NCBI RefSeq assembly: GCF_019793435.1
Contig: NZ_JAILYH010000002.1
Location: 248,001 to 312,000, forward strand
DNA: 64,000 nt
Origin: Rhizobium redzepovicii
Lineage (GTDB): Bacteria; Pseudomonadota; Alphaproteobacteria; Rhizobiales; Rhizobiaceae
Direction of reading: 5' to 3'
The notes beneath the pieces are model-generated. The model did not search any database, was not told the origin of the DNA, and saw only the letters and a list, made by a program, of their open reading frames with translations. Of this stretch, positions 1 to 6,919 are shown piece after piece. Every line of letters begins with the position of its first letter. Position 1 is the first letter of the stretch. A program made the position numbers and the translations under genes.

Positions 1-507
1 GTAACGCTTGATCGTCGCATCGGCCGGCGCGATCTTCGTCAGTTCCAAATCCTCGACCGAGCCGCGCGTGACACCAATGCTCTTGCCGGCGAGGTCTTCC
101 GCCTTGGCAACCGAAACATCGGCCGGCGCGAACACGCCGTTGAAGAAGGGAGCGTAGGCCGTGGAGAAATCGATCACCTTTTCGCGCTCCGCATTCTTGC
201 CGAGGCTTGATATGACCAGGTCGACCTTGTTGGTCTGCAGATAGGGCACGCGGTTGGCGCTGGTGACCGGCACCAGCTCGGTCTTGACCCCCAGTTTTTC
301 GGCAATGAGATTGGCGACGTCGATATCGTAGCCCATCGGCGCCATATCGGTGCCGACGCTGCCGAATGGCGGAAAATCCTGCGGAACCGCGACACGCAGC
401 GTACCGCGCGCCGTGATGTCGGCGAGAGCATCGGCACGAGAAGCGGAGCTGAAGCCGAGGCCTGCCGCCAGGGTCGCGATTGCGAAGAAAACTCGTATTG
501 TCAGCAT
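1..507 (-). CDS. Polar amino-acid ABC transporter substrate-binding protein (partial)
   Basis: Periplasmic binding protein of the SBP_bac_3 (amino-acid) family, cut by the left window edge after 169 residues. Residues 1-25 form a typical signal peptide with a cleavage site after ASRA. The mature part starts with the family pattern of a short helix, then TLRVAVPQDFPPFG, then GYDIDVANLIAEKLG. The ATG at 507 is preceded by AAGGAG about ten bases upstream; an ATG at 515 is out of frame. It follows the GntR gene by 29 bases, so the two are probably co-transcribed. It is a second binding protein beside the complete one at 3697-4536 and may belong to another transporter continuing outside the window. 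The ligand cannot be told from sequence. Confidence 0.9.
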   Translation of the reverse strand, partial: MLTIRVFFAIATLAAGLGFSSASRADALADITARGTLRVAVPQDFPPFGSVGTDMAPMGYDIDVANLIAEKLGVKTELVPVTSANRVPYLQTNKVDLVISSLGKNAEREKVIDFSTAYAPFFNGVFAPADVSVAKAEDLAGKSIGVTRGSVEDLELTKIAPADATIKRY

Positions 508-536
508 GCGTTCATTACTCCTTTGAAGTGCTGTTT

Positions 537-1253
537 TTAGGGGCTGAGAGGCGGGGACGCGGTCCTGGGCGGGAGCGACAGGGAATTGCACAGATCCGAA
601 AGCGGGTCCGGGCGGGCGGTGAGGTCGAGGCCCATTTCCACGTCGTCGAGATGCTCGACGGAGAGTTCTGCAGCTCTGACGAAATCGCCCGCCTGCATCG
701 CCTCGAAGATGCGGCAGTGCCCCTCGTGGGATTGTGCGGCGTGAAATTCAGATTGATAGAGCATCGAAATGAGGATCGTCCGCGCGGTCAGGTCGCGCAG
801 GATATCGACGATGATGGCGTTGCCGCTCAATTCGGCGATGCGGATATGGAAATCGCCCATCAGATAGGTCAGGCGTTGGCGGTCGCCCGCCGCCATGGCA
901 TTTCGCTCCTCGGTGAGATGCGCGTCGAGCGCCTTGCTGCCCTCCTCCGTCAGCGTCCGCATGCTGCGCAGCAGCCCGGCCTCGACGATCCGCCGCGCCT
1001 CATAGACCGCGATCGCATCTTCCGCGGACGGCTCGACGACAAACCAACCACGCCGAGGGCTGACATGCACGATGCCGCGTGACTCCAGGCGCATCATCGC
1101 CTCCCGGACGCGGGTTCTGGACACGCCGAAGAGCGCTGCCAGCTGGTTTTCGCCAAGTCGCGTACCGGGCCGGATCTTGGCAGAAAGGATGCCGGAGACG
1201 ATCGTCGCCTCGATGGATTTCTGCGTGGTCTCGGATGTGTGGCTATCTTGCAT
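537..1253 (-). CDS. GntR family transcriptional regulator (FadR/FCD subfamily)
   Basis: DNA-binding regulator of 238 residues. Residues 10-75 are the GntR winged helix (RPGTRLGENQLAALFGVSRT, then VREAMMRLESRGIV). Residues 80-225 are the all-helical FCD ligand domain, with the usual metal ligands visible as D134, H136, H179 and H201. I chose ATG 1253 because the family begins shortly before the helix; an upstream in-frame TTG at 1304 would add 17 residues. Two palindromes lie at and just upstream of the start (1246-1259 and 1280-1301) and suggest autoregulation. It sits downstream of an amino-acid ABC operon and upstream of another binding protein, so an amino-acid-like inducer is likely. This is inference from context. 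Confidence 0.92.
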   Translation of the reverse strand: MQDSHTSETTQKSIEATIVSGILSAKIRPGTRLGENQLAALFGVSRTRVREAMMRLESRGIVHVSPRRGWFVVEPSAEDAIAVYEARRIVEAGLLRSMRTLTEEGSKALDAHLTEERNAMAAGDRQRLTYLMGDFHIRIAELSGNAIIVDILRDLTARTILISMLYQSEFHAAQSHEGHCRIFEAMQAGDFVRAAELSVEHLDDVEMGLDLTARPDPLSDLCNSLSLPPRTASPPLSP

Positions 1254-1259
1254 ACAAGA
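1246..1259. promoter_or_regulatory. Candidate GntR operator overlapping the regulator start codon
   Basis: TCTTGCATACAAGA has perfect 5-bp arms (TCTTG/CAAGA) around CATA. It resembles the TTGTATACAA type of site bound by many FadR-family GntR proteins. It covers the ATG of the gntR gene at 1253, a position suited to autorepression. Confidence 0.45.
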
Positions 1260-1279
1260 CAGAAAGCAAAGCCCATGCC

Positions 1280-1301
1280 AAAATCCTGTGTTCAGGATTT
1301 T
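1280..1301. promoter_or_regulatory. Perfect 9-bp inverted repeat upstream of gntR
   Basis: AAAATCCTG-N4-CAGGATTTT lies 27-48 bases upstream of the chosen gntR start. It is a 22-bp element with no mismatch in the arms. It is either an operator (for the adjacent GntR protein or another dimer) or a leader hairpin. If the TTG at 1304 were the start, it would lie inside the gene, which argues for the ATG at 1253. Confidence 0.45.
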
Positions 1302-1366
1302 CAAGATGTCGCGAATGCTGTGCGGAAAATTTGCCTGCCCGGAATGCAGATTGAACGCAATTTGTG

Positions 1367-1382
1367 CGGGCGCCGGCGCCCG
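1367..1382 (-). terminator. GC-rich palindrome after the ABC operon
   Basis: CGGGCGCCGGCGCCCG is a 16-bp perfect palindrome about 75 bases downstream of the ATPase stop codon. It has no T-run and no real loop in the symmetric form, so a terminator role is tentative. The 1305-1454 gap holds nothing else that I can recognise. Confidence 0.3.
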
Positions 1383-1454
1383 AAGACGCTGCTCAGTGCG
1401 ACCGCGATCTTTCTCATCTGCGGTCGAACTGCCGCGCCGATCGTCTTCGTGCTT

Positions 1455-2225
1455 TTAGTTGAAACTCGAGGTCTTGAGGAATTCCGCGAGCCGTTCGGTC
1501 TTCGGCCGCACAAACATTTCCTTCGGGTCGCCCTCCTCGCAGATGACGCCCTGGTTCATGAAAATGACGCGCGATGAAACCTCGTAGGCGAAACGCATCT
1601 CATGGGTGACAAGCAGCATGGTCATGCCGTCGGCGGCGAGCCCCTTGATGACCTGCAGCACTTCGCCCACCAGTTCCGGGTCGAGCGCCGATGTCACCTC
1701 ATCGAACAGCATCAGCCGCGGCGACATGGCGATGGCGCGGGCGATGGCGACACGCTGCTGCTGGCCGCCGGAAAGCTGACCGGGATAATGGTTGGTGCGA
1801 GCGGAGAGGCCGACACGATCGAGCCATTTCTCCGCGACGGCGCGGGCCTCCGGCTTCGTCATTTTCTTCACCTTGACGAGACCGAGCATGACGTTTTCGG
1901 CGGCACTCATATGCGGGAAGAGATTGAACTGCTGAAAGGCCATGCCGGTCAGCGCGCGCTGGCGGGCAATCTCTTTCTCGCCCTTGCGGCGGCGGGTTGC
2001 GCCGTCGACGCGGTAGCCGATCTCCTCGCCATCGAGACTGATCGTGCCGCCCTGGAATTCTTCCAGCATGTTGACGCAGCGCAGCAAGGTGGTCTTTCCG
2101 GAGCCGGACGAGCCGATGATGGAAATAACCTCGCCTTCCTCCACGGCGCAATCGACGCCTTTGAGGACTTCGTGGACGCCGTAAGTCTTGCGCAGACCCT
2201 TGATGTCGAGAATGGTCTTGGCCAT
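1455..2225 (-). CDS. Amino-acid ABC transporter ATP-binding protein
   Basis: ATPase subunit (256 residues, usual length) of a polar amino-acid importer of the GlnQ/HisP type. Walker A is GSSGSGKT at 38-45, the Q-loop is in [10 protein letters not shown] near 97, the signature LSGGQ is at 151-155, Walker B LMLFDE is at 171-176, and the H-loop histidine is 208. It is the last gene of a four-gene operon (binding protein, permease, permease, ATPase) and starts 12 bases after the preceding permease. The substrate class follows from the partner genes. Confidence 0.95.
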   Translation of the reverse strand: MAKTILDIKGLRKTYGVHEVLKGVDCAVEEGEVISIIGSSGSGKTTLLRCVNMLEEFQGGTISLDGEEIGYRVDGATRRRKGEKEIARQRALTGMAFQQFNLFPHMSAAENVMLGLVKVKKMTKPEARAVAEKWLDRVGLSARTNHYPGQLSGGQQQRVAIARAIAMSPRLMLFDEVTSALDPELVGEVLQVIKGLAADGMTMLLVTHEMRFAYEVSSRVIFMNQGVICEEGDPKEMFVRPKTERLAEFLKTSSFN

Positions 2226-2237
2226 CGGGGGAACTCC

Positions 2238-2897
2238 TCAGGACGGCAGGGCGGTCTTGCGCTCGACATATTTGCCGAAGTGCTCGATGCCGTAGTTGAC
2301 TATGAAATAGAGACCGCCGGCCAGGAAATAAAACTGGAGGCTCATGAAATTGCGGGAGATGATCTCCTGCGTGCGCAGCAGCAGCTCGGCAACGCCGATG
2401 ACGGAGAGCAGCGTCGAGGCCTTGACCATCTCGGCCGCCGTATTCACCCAGGCCGGCAGGCACTGTCGCATGGCCTGCGGCCACAGCACCGAGGTGAAGG
2501 TCTGGGTAAAAGTCAGGCCGATCGCCTTGGCCGCTTCGGTCTGCCCCTTCGGGATCGCCTGCAATGCTCCGCGGACGATCTCGCCGACATGCGAGGAGCA
2601 GAAGATCGCAAGGGCGAGCACCCCGGCGGAGAACGGCCCGAGATCGAGCCCAACGGCGGCGGAGACATAATAGCTTGCCAGTACCAGCACGAGTACCGGC
2701 GTGCCGCGGATAATATCGGTATAGGCGCGCACGATCAGCCGCAAAATAACGCCGCCATAAACGAGCGCCAGGCCGACGAAGACGCCGAGGACAGACCCTG
2801 CGAGAATGGCCAGCAGAGAGATCGACACGGTCACGCCGATGCCGTTGATAATGACGTAGCGGGCGATCCAGAGTTGTTCGAGAAAGGTGTGGGGCAT
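2238..2897 (-). CDS. Amino-acid ABC transporter permease
   Basis: Inner-membrane permease of the HisMQ type (219 residues, usual length) with about five hydrophobic helices. The cytoplasmic EAA loop that contacts the ATPase is visible as GQTEAAKAIGLTFTQTFTSV, followed by PQAMR, near residues 115-140. It lies 5 bases from the upstream permease gene and 12 bases from the ATPase gene, so translation is probably coupled. Confidence 0.94.
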   Translation of the reverse strand: MPHTFLEQLWIARYVIINGIGVTVSISLLAILAGSVLGVFVGLALVYGGVILRLIVRAYTDIIRGTPVLVLVLASYYVSAAVGLDLGPFSAGVLALAIFCSSHVGEIVRGALQAIPKGQTEAAKAIGLTFTQTFTSVLWPQAMRQCLPAWVNTAAEMVKASTLLSVIGVAELLLRTQEIISRNFMSLQFYFLAGGLYFIVNYGIEHFGKYVERKTALPS

Positions 2898-2902
2898 CGG
2901 GT

Positions 2903-3565
2903 CTATCTCGGCAGGGCCAGACGGCGCTCGACGAAGCGCATCACGGCGGCGATCAGGAAACAGGTCGCGACATAGAGGGCGGAGGTGACCATCCAGGTTT
3001 CGATGACGCGAAAGCTTTCGACATTAATCTTGCGGGCAGCAAAGGTCAGTTCCGGCACGGCGATGGCGGCTGCAAGCGAAGTGTCCTTGAACAGCGAGAT
3101 AATCGTCGAGGACAGCGACGGCAGCACGTTGCGCAGCATCAGCGGAGCGATAATGGAGCTGCGGATCTGCATCCCCGTCAGGCCGATGGCGAGGCCGGCT
3201 TCCGTCAGCCCTTTCGGGATCGACAGCAGGCCGGCGCGGAACACCTCGGCTAGATAGGCGCCGGAATAGAGGGAGAGAACCAGCACAAAGCTTTTTATCT
3301 TGTCGAGGCGCAAGCCCATCTGCGGCAGCGCAAAAAAGGCGAATAGCACCAGAACGAGAATCGGCAGGTTGCGAATGACAGTGACATAGACCCGCGCCGG
3401 CACCACCGCCAGGCGGTTTTTGGACGTCAGCGCGAAGGCCACGACCAGGCCTAACACGGCCCCGATCAGGATCGAGATCACCGCCAAACCGAGGCTTAGC
3501 GCAAGCCCGCTCAACAGAAAATCGAAATTGCGCCAGACGGCACCGAAGTTCAACGTATAACCCAT
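2903..3565 (-). CDS. Amino-acid ABC transporter permease
   Basis: Second HisMQ-type permease (220 residues) of the same importer. The N-terminal NFDFLLSGLALSLGLAVIS helix and the EAA loop (GLTEAGLAIGLTGMQIRSSI, then APLMLRNVLP) are typical. It probably forms a heterodimer with the next permease. The 131-base gap to the binding-protein gene is larger than the other gaps in the operon, as is common after a highly expressed binding protein. Confidence 0.94.
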   Translation of the reverse strand: MGYTLNFGAVWRNFDFLLSGLALSLGLAVISILIGAVLGLVVAFALTSKNRLAVVPARVYVTVIRNLPILVLVLFAFFALPQMGLRLDKIKSFVLVLSLYSGAYLAEVFRAGLLSIPKGLTEAGLAIGLTGMQIRSSIIAPLMLRNVLPSLSSTIISLFKDTSLAAAIAVPELTFAARKINVESFRVIETWMVTSALYVATCFLIAAVMRFVERRLALPR

Positions 3566-3696
3566 GCGGGCCGCCCTTTCAGACTAACGCATCGTGCACG
3601 ATGCGCAGATTCAAAGTGTTGCAGCGTCCTTTGTGCGCCTCGAAAGACGCGCGGGGCTGCAGCGGAGCGGGAGACAGGTCCCGCTCCGCATGGCCG

Positions 3697-4536
3697 TTAC
3701 TTGAACTCAACGGGGAAACCGATCTGCGGCGGCGTCAGATCCTTGCCGAACCAGGTCTTGAAGGACTTGGCGTAAAAGTCGAACTCCACGCCGGTCATGG
3801 CTTCGTGCAGGGCGGTGTTGACAAAGTTCAACCAGTCCTGATCGCCGCGCTTGACGGCGCAGGCGTAGGTCTGCGGGTTCCAGCCGTAGCCGGCATCTTT
3901 ATAGCGGCCCGGATTCTGCGTCATGTACCAGGCGAGCGACGACTGGTCGGTGGCAACGGCATCGGCGCGTCCCGACTCCAGGGCCTGATAGATCAGGTCG
4001 ACGGAATCATACTGATCGACGGTGGCCTCCGGCAATGCCGCGTGCACCATCGTCTCGGCATAGACGTTCTGCAGAACCGAGATGGTGACGGAGGAACCGG
4101 CGGCCTTGAGAGCGGCGTAGTCGCCATATTTTCCGTCCGCCTTGAGCATCAGACCGACACCCTCGCGATAATAAGGAATGGTGAAGGCGACCTGCTGGGC
4201 ACGTTCGCCGGTAACGGTCATGAACTGGCAGGTGATATCGACCTTATCGGTGGTGATGTTCGGGATGCGAGCGTCGGAGGACTGGTTTACATATTCGATC
4301 TTCTCAGGATCGCCGAACAGCGCCTTGGCGATGATATGGCCCATGTCGACGTCGAAACCCTGAAGCTTGTCGTCGGCGCTCTTGAAGTGCCAGGGCGCGT
4401 TGGTGCTGCCCGTCCCGAGCACGAGATGGCCGCGGGCCAGCACTTCATCGAGCTTGCTGCCGTCGGCCAGTGCAGGCGTGGAGAGCAGCACAGCGGCGGC
4501 CAGCGACATCACGCCGGTGCGAAAGGAAATAGTCAT
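3697..4536 (-). CDS. Amino-acid ABC transporter substrate-binding protein
   Basis: Periplasmic binding protein of 279 residues. The signal peptide spans 1-24 with cleavage after PALA. The mature chain opens with LDEVLARGHLVLGTGSTNAP and GFDVDMGHIIAKALFG, the lobe-1 pattern of the SBP_bac_3 family. Two cysteines (in DITCQFM and YACAVKRG) could form a disulfide, as in several cystine/glutamine-type binding proteins. It is the first gene of the operon. Its promoter region carries a long inverted repeat at 4565-4604. The ligand is unknown; glutamate, aspartate, cystine or an opine-like compound would all fit. Confidence 0.93.
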   Translation of the reverse strand: MTISFRTGVMSLAAAVLLSTPALADGSKLDEVLARGHLVLGTGSTNAPWHFKSADDKLQGFDVDMGHIIAKALFGDPEKIEYVNQSSDARIPNITTDKVDITCQFMTVTGERAQQVAFTIPYYREGVGLMLKADGKYGDYAALKAAGSSVTISVLQNVYAETMVHAALPEATVDQYDSVDLIYQALESGRADAVATDQSSLAWYMTQNPGRYKDAGYGWNPQTYACAVKRGDQDWLNFVNTALHEAMTGVEFDFYAKSFKTWFGKDLTPPQIGFPVEFK

Positions 4537-4564
4537 GGCGTTCCCCTTATGGATGGTTCTCGTA

Positions 4565-4604
4565 TATTCCAGTATAATGGACGCTTGTCTGTTTTACTGG
4601 AATA
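4565..4604. promoter_or_regulatory. Inverted repeat in the amino-acid operon promoter
   Basis: TATTCCAGTA (4565-4574) and TACTGGAATA (4595-4604) are perfect 10-bp inverted repeats 20 bases apart, 29-68 bases upstream of the binding-protein start. The centres of the two arms are 30 bp apart (about three helical turns), which fits two dimers bound on one face. The minus strand also shows TATACT within the repeat, a plausible -10 box, so binding could occlude the promoter. Confidence 0.5.
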
Positions 4605-4892
4605 GCCTATCAAGTGCCATCAAGGACGAATTGTCAATGGGTCATGCTGAAAAAACGCGCAGCGGCGCACGTGGTGATTTTTTCGGCAGTGCAGCATTTT
4701 CCTGCCGCTTGCGAGGCTGATCGCCTGGCTGCGTTCCGACGTATCGGGGAATGCATATGGAGGCCGCAACGCAGCGGCCGGCAATGACTTCATTGCCGAA
4801 GCGAGGCAGAAGTCCAACCTTATGACAAGGGCAAGAGCGCGTGCTTCAGGTTATCCAGTGGGGTGCCACGCTCTACTCGAACCCGAGGCGCC

Positions 4893-4942
4893 GCGCGGCA
4901 CCGAGACCCTGCGGAGCTGCCCTCAGACCTACGGTGCCGCGC
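4893..4942 (-). terminator. Stem-loop downstream of the PAS chemoreceptor gene
   Basis: GCGCGGCACCG (4893-4903) and CGGTGCCGCGC (4932-4942) are perfect 11-bp arms around a 28-base loop, 44-93 bases past the chemoreceptor stop codon on the minus strand. There is no T-tract, so it is either a non-canonical terminator or part of a dispersed rhizobial repeat. Confidence 0.35.
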
Positions 4943-4985
4943 CTTTAGGCGTGCAAGCAACGCTGTCGCTTTGATTTGAACTAAA

Positions 4986-6761
4986 TCAGAATTCTTCCCA
5001 ATCGGACTTCAGCGCGGCAGCCGCCGTTCCATGAACCGAGGCCGTGCGGACAACTTTTAAAGCCGACGGCATCGAAGGATGACGCCCCGCCTGCGACGAC
5101 GAAGACCGTGTTTTCGGCCCGTCTTCGAAACGGAACTGCGCAAGGAGCTTGAAGAGTGCGGCAGCCTCCCGTGCAAGGCCATGGCTTGCAGCAGTCTGCT
5201 CCTCGACCATTGCGGCATTCTGCTGCGTTCCCTGGTCGACAGTGTTGATGGCCTGGCTGATGCCACCGAGCGCCGTCGATTGCTCGCGCGCCGCCTCGAC
5301 GATCGCCGTGACGTTGGTATTGATTTCGTGAACCTGAGTGGCGATTTCCCGCAGCGCCGATCCGGCGTTCGTCACCAGGGCGACGCCGTTTGCGACGTGG
5401 GAACCGGACGCCGTAATCAGGCTCTTGATCTCTTTCGCGGCCTTCGCCGAGCGCTGCGCCAGTTCGCGCACTTCCTGGGCGACGACCGCAAACCCCTTGC
5501 CGGCCTCCCCTGCCCGCGCCGCCTCTACGCCGGCATTGAGCGCCAAAAGGTTCGTCTGGAAGGCAATCTCATCGATAACGCCGATGATGTTGGAAATTTC
5601 GTGCGACGAGGTTTCGATCTGATCCATCGCTCCGATGGCATCCCGCACCACCTGGCCGGAATGCTCCGCATGATCCCTGGTACGCGCCACCAGATGACCG
5701 GCCTCCTCGGCGCGACGGCTCGAATCCTTGACCGTGGTGGTGATTTCCTCAAGAGCGGCCGCTGTTTCTTCGACGGATGCGGCTTGCTGCTCGGTGCGCT
5801 TGGCCAGGTCGTCGGCCGCGGTGCGAATTTCGTTGGAACCGGCCGAAATCGCCTTGGCATTTTCGGCCACCGTTACCATGGCGTCCTTCAGCTTCTCCGA
5901 GGCGCTGTTGAAATCGGTGCGCAGCCGCTCCAGCGAAGGAATGAAAGGCTTCGCGATCGTCTGCGACAGGTCGCCGTCGGCAAAGTTTGTCAGGCAGTAA
6001 GCAAGTTGTTCGACATTCTCGACGCGAGCCGTAACGTCGGTTGCGAACTTGACGACTTTGAACACTTTGCCGTTCAGGTCGAAGATCGGATTGTAGGACG
6101 CCTGGATGTAGACTTTGCGTCCACCCTTCCCCACCCGCATGAATTCGTCGGCAATCAACTGGCCGCTCGCAAGCTTTCGCCAGAAGTCCTTGTAAGCTTC
6201 CGACTTCGAATAGTCAGCTTCGCAGAACATCGAATGATGTTTGCCCTGGATTTCGGCAAGCGAATAGCCGAGGGCGGCAAGGAAATTGTCGTTGGCACCA
6301 AGCACTTCGCCGCCCGGCGTGAATTCGATGATCGCCTGAGCCCGCGACAAGGCGTCGATCTTACCCGCATCCTCGGCGGATTTCAGCTTCTGCGCGGTGA
6401 TATCGGTTGCGATCTTGATGACCTTGACCGGTCTCCCGCGCCGGAACACGGGATTGTAGGATGCTTCGATCCAGACCTCGCGGCCACCTTTTCCGAGCCG
6501 CTTATATTGCTGCTGCTCGAATTTCCCGGCTGACAGCTTCGTCCAGAAGGCCTTGTATTCCGCCGAGGATGCATAGGCGGGTTCGACGAACATGCGGTGA
6601 TGTTGTCCAGCGATCTCCCGCAATTCGTAGCCGAGCGCCCTGCAGAAATTTTCGTTCGCGGTGAGGATCATGCCCGACATGTCGAACTCGATCATGGCTT
6701 GCGAGTTGGATAGAGCAGCGAGAGCAGCGATAGCATTTGCACCACGATCAAGAATGCTCAC
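4986..6761 (-). CDS. Methyl-accepting chemotaxis protein with two PAS domains, soluble
   Basis: Chemoreceptor of 591 residues with no membrane segment, so probably cytoplasmic. PAS 1 spans about 20-125 and PAS 2 about 140-245; each ends in an IATDITA/FATDVTA motif, and both carry the AGQHHRMF or QGKHHSMF type of pattern often linked to haem or flavin PAS folds. A HAMP-like linker follows (245-300), then the coiled-coil signalling domain with the conserved hairpin at 395-440 ([20 protein letters not shown]). The C-terminus is DWEEF, close to the NWETF-type CheR tethering pentapeptide, so it can probably recruit the methylation enzymes. It probably senses an internal redox or energy signal; this is inference. 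Confidence 0.95.
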   Translation of the reverse strand: MSILDRGANAIAALAALSNSQAMIEFDMSGMILTANENFCRALGYELREIAGQHHRMFVEPAYASSAEYKAFWTKLSAGKFEQQQYKRLGKGGREVWIEASYNPVFRRGRPVKVIKIATDITAQKLKSAEDAGKIDALSRAQAIIEFTPGGEVLGANDNFLAALGYSLAEIQGKHHSMFCEADYSKSEAYKDFWRKLASGQLIADEFMRVGKGGRKVYIQASYNPIFDLNGKVFKVVKFATDVTARVENVEQLAYCLTNFADGDLSQTIAKPFIPSLERLRTDFNSASEKLKDAMVTVAENAKAISAGSNEIRTAADDLAKRTEQQAASVEETAAALEEITTTVKDSSRRAEEAGHLVARTRDHAEHSGQVVRDAIGAMDQIETSSHEISNIIGVIDEIAFQTNLLALNAGVEAARAGEAGKGFAVVAQEVRELAQRSAKAAKEIKSLITASGSHVANGVALVTNAGSALREIATQVHEINTNVTAIVEAAREQSTALGGISQAINTVDQGTQQNAAMVEEQTAASHGLAREAAALFKLLAQFRFEDGPKTRSSSSQAGRHPSMPSALKVVRTASVHGTAAAALKSDWEEF

Positions 6762-6919
6762 TCACAAATCCCCCACAGATTTCATCGCAGTCAATTCGGA
6801 CACGTCACGAATATTTGCCTATGCCTATTAATGGGGATTTAATGATTAATATAAGGTTTAGCGGTCTGCTTTCGTTCTGAAATGGATGTTGCGCTCATCA
6901 TGAGCGAGGCCAAAATCAC

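Larger units (their letters stand above)
4537..4985. other. Intergenic region between two minus-strand genes
   Basis: 449 bases with no convincing gene. It holds the promoter region of the amino-acid operon (inverted repeat 4565-4604), a 9-bp inverted repeat with a 2-bp centre at 4779-4798 (CGGCAATGA-CT-TCATTGCCG), and a terminator-like stem at 4893-4942 behind the chemoreceptor gene. A short open frame on the minus strand (4620-4817) spans the palindrome and has no recognisable features. Confidence 0.6.

Noticed and set aside
480..1082. A 200-codon plus-strand frame opposite gntR
   Set aside because: It overlaps the well-supported GntR gene and the start of the binding-protein gene, and shows no family features.
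5079..6533. A 484-codon plus-strand frame opposite the PAS chemoreceptor
   Set aside because: The chemoreceptor on the minus strand is certain; the opposite frame reads as an antisense shadow.
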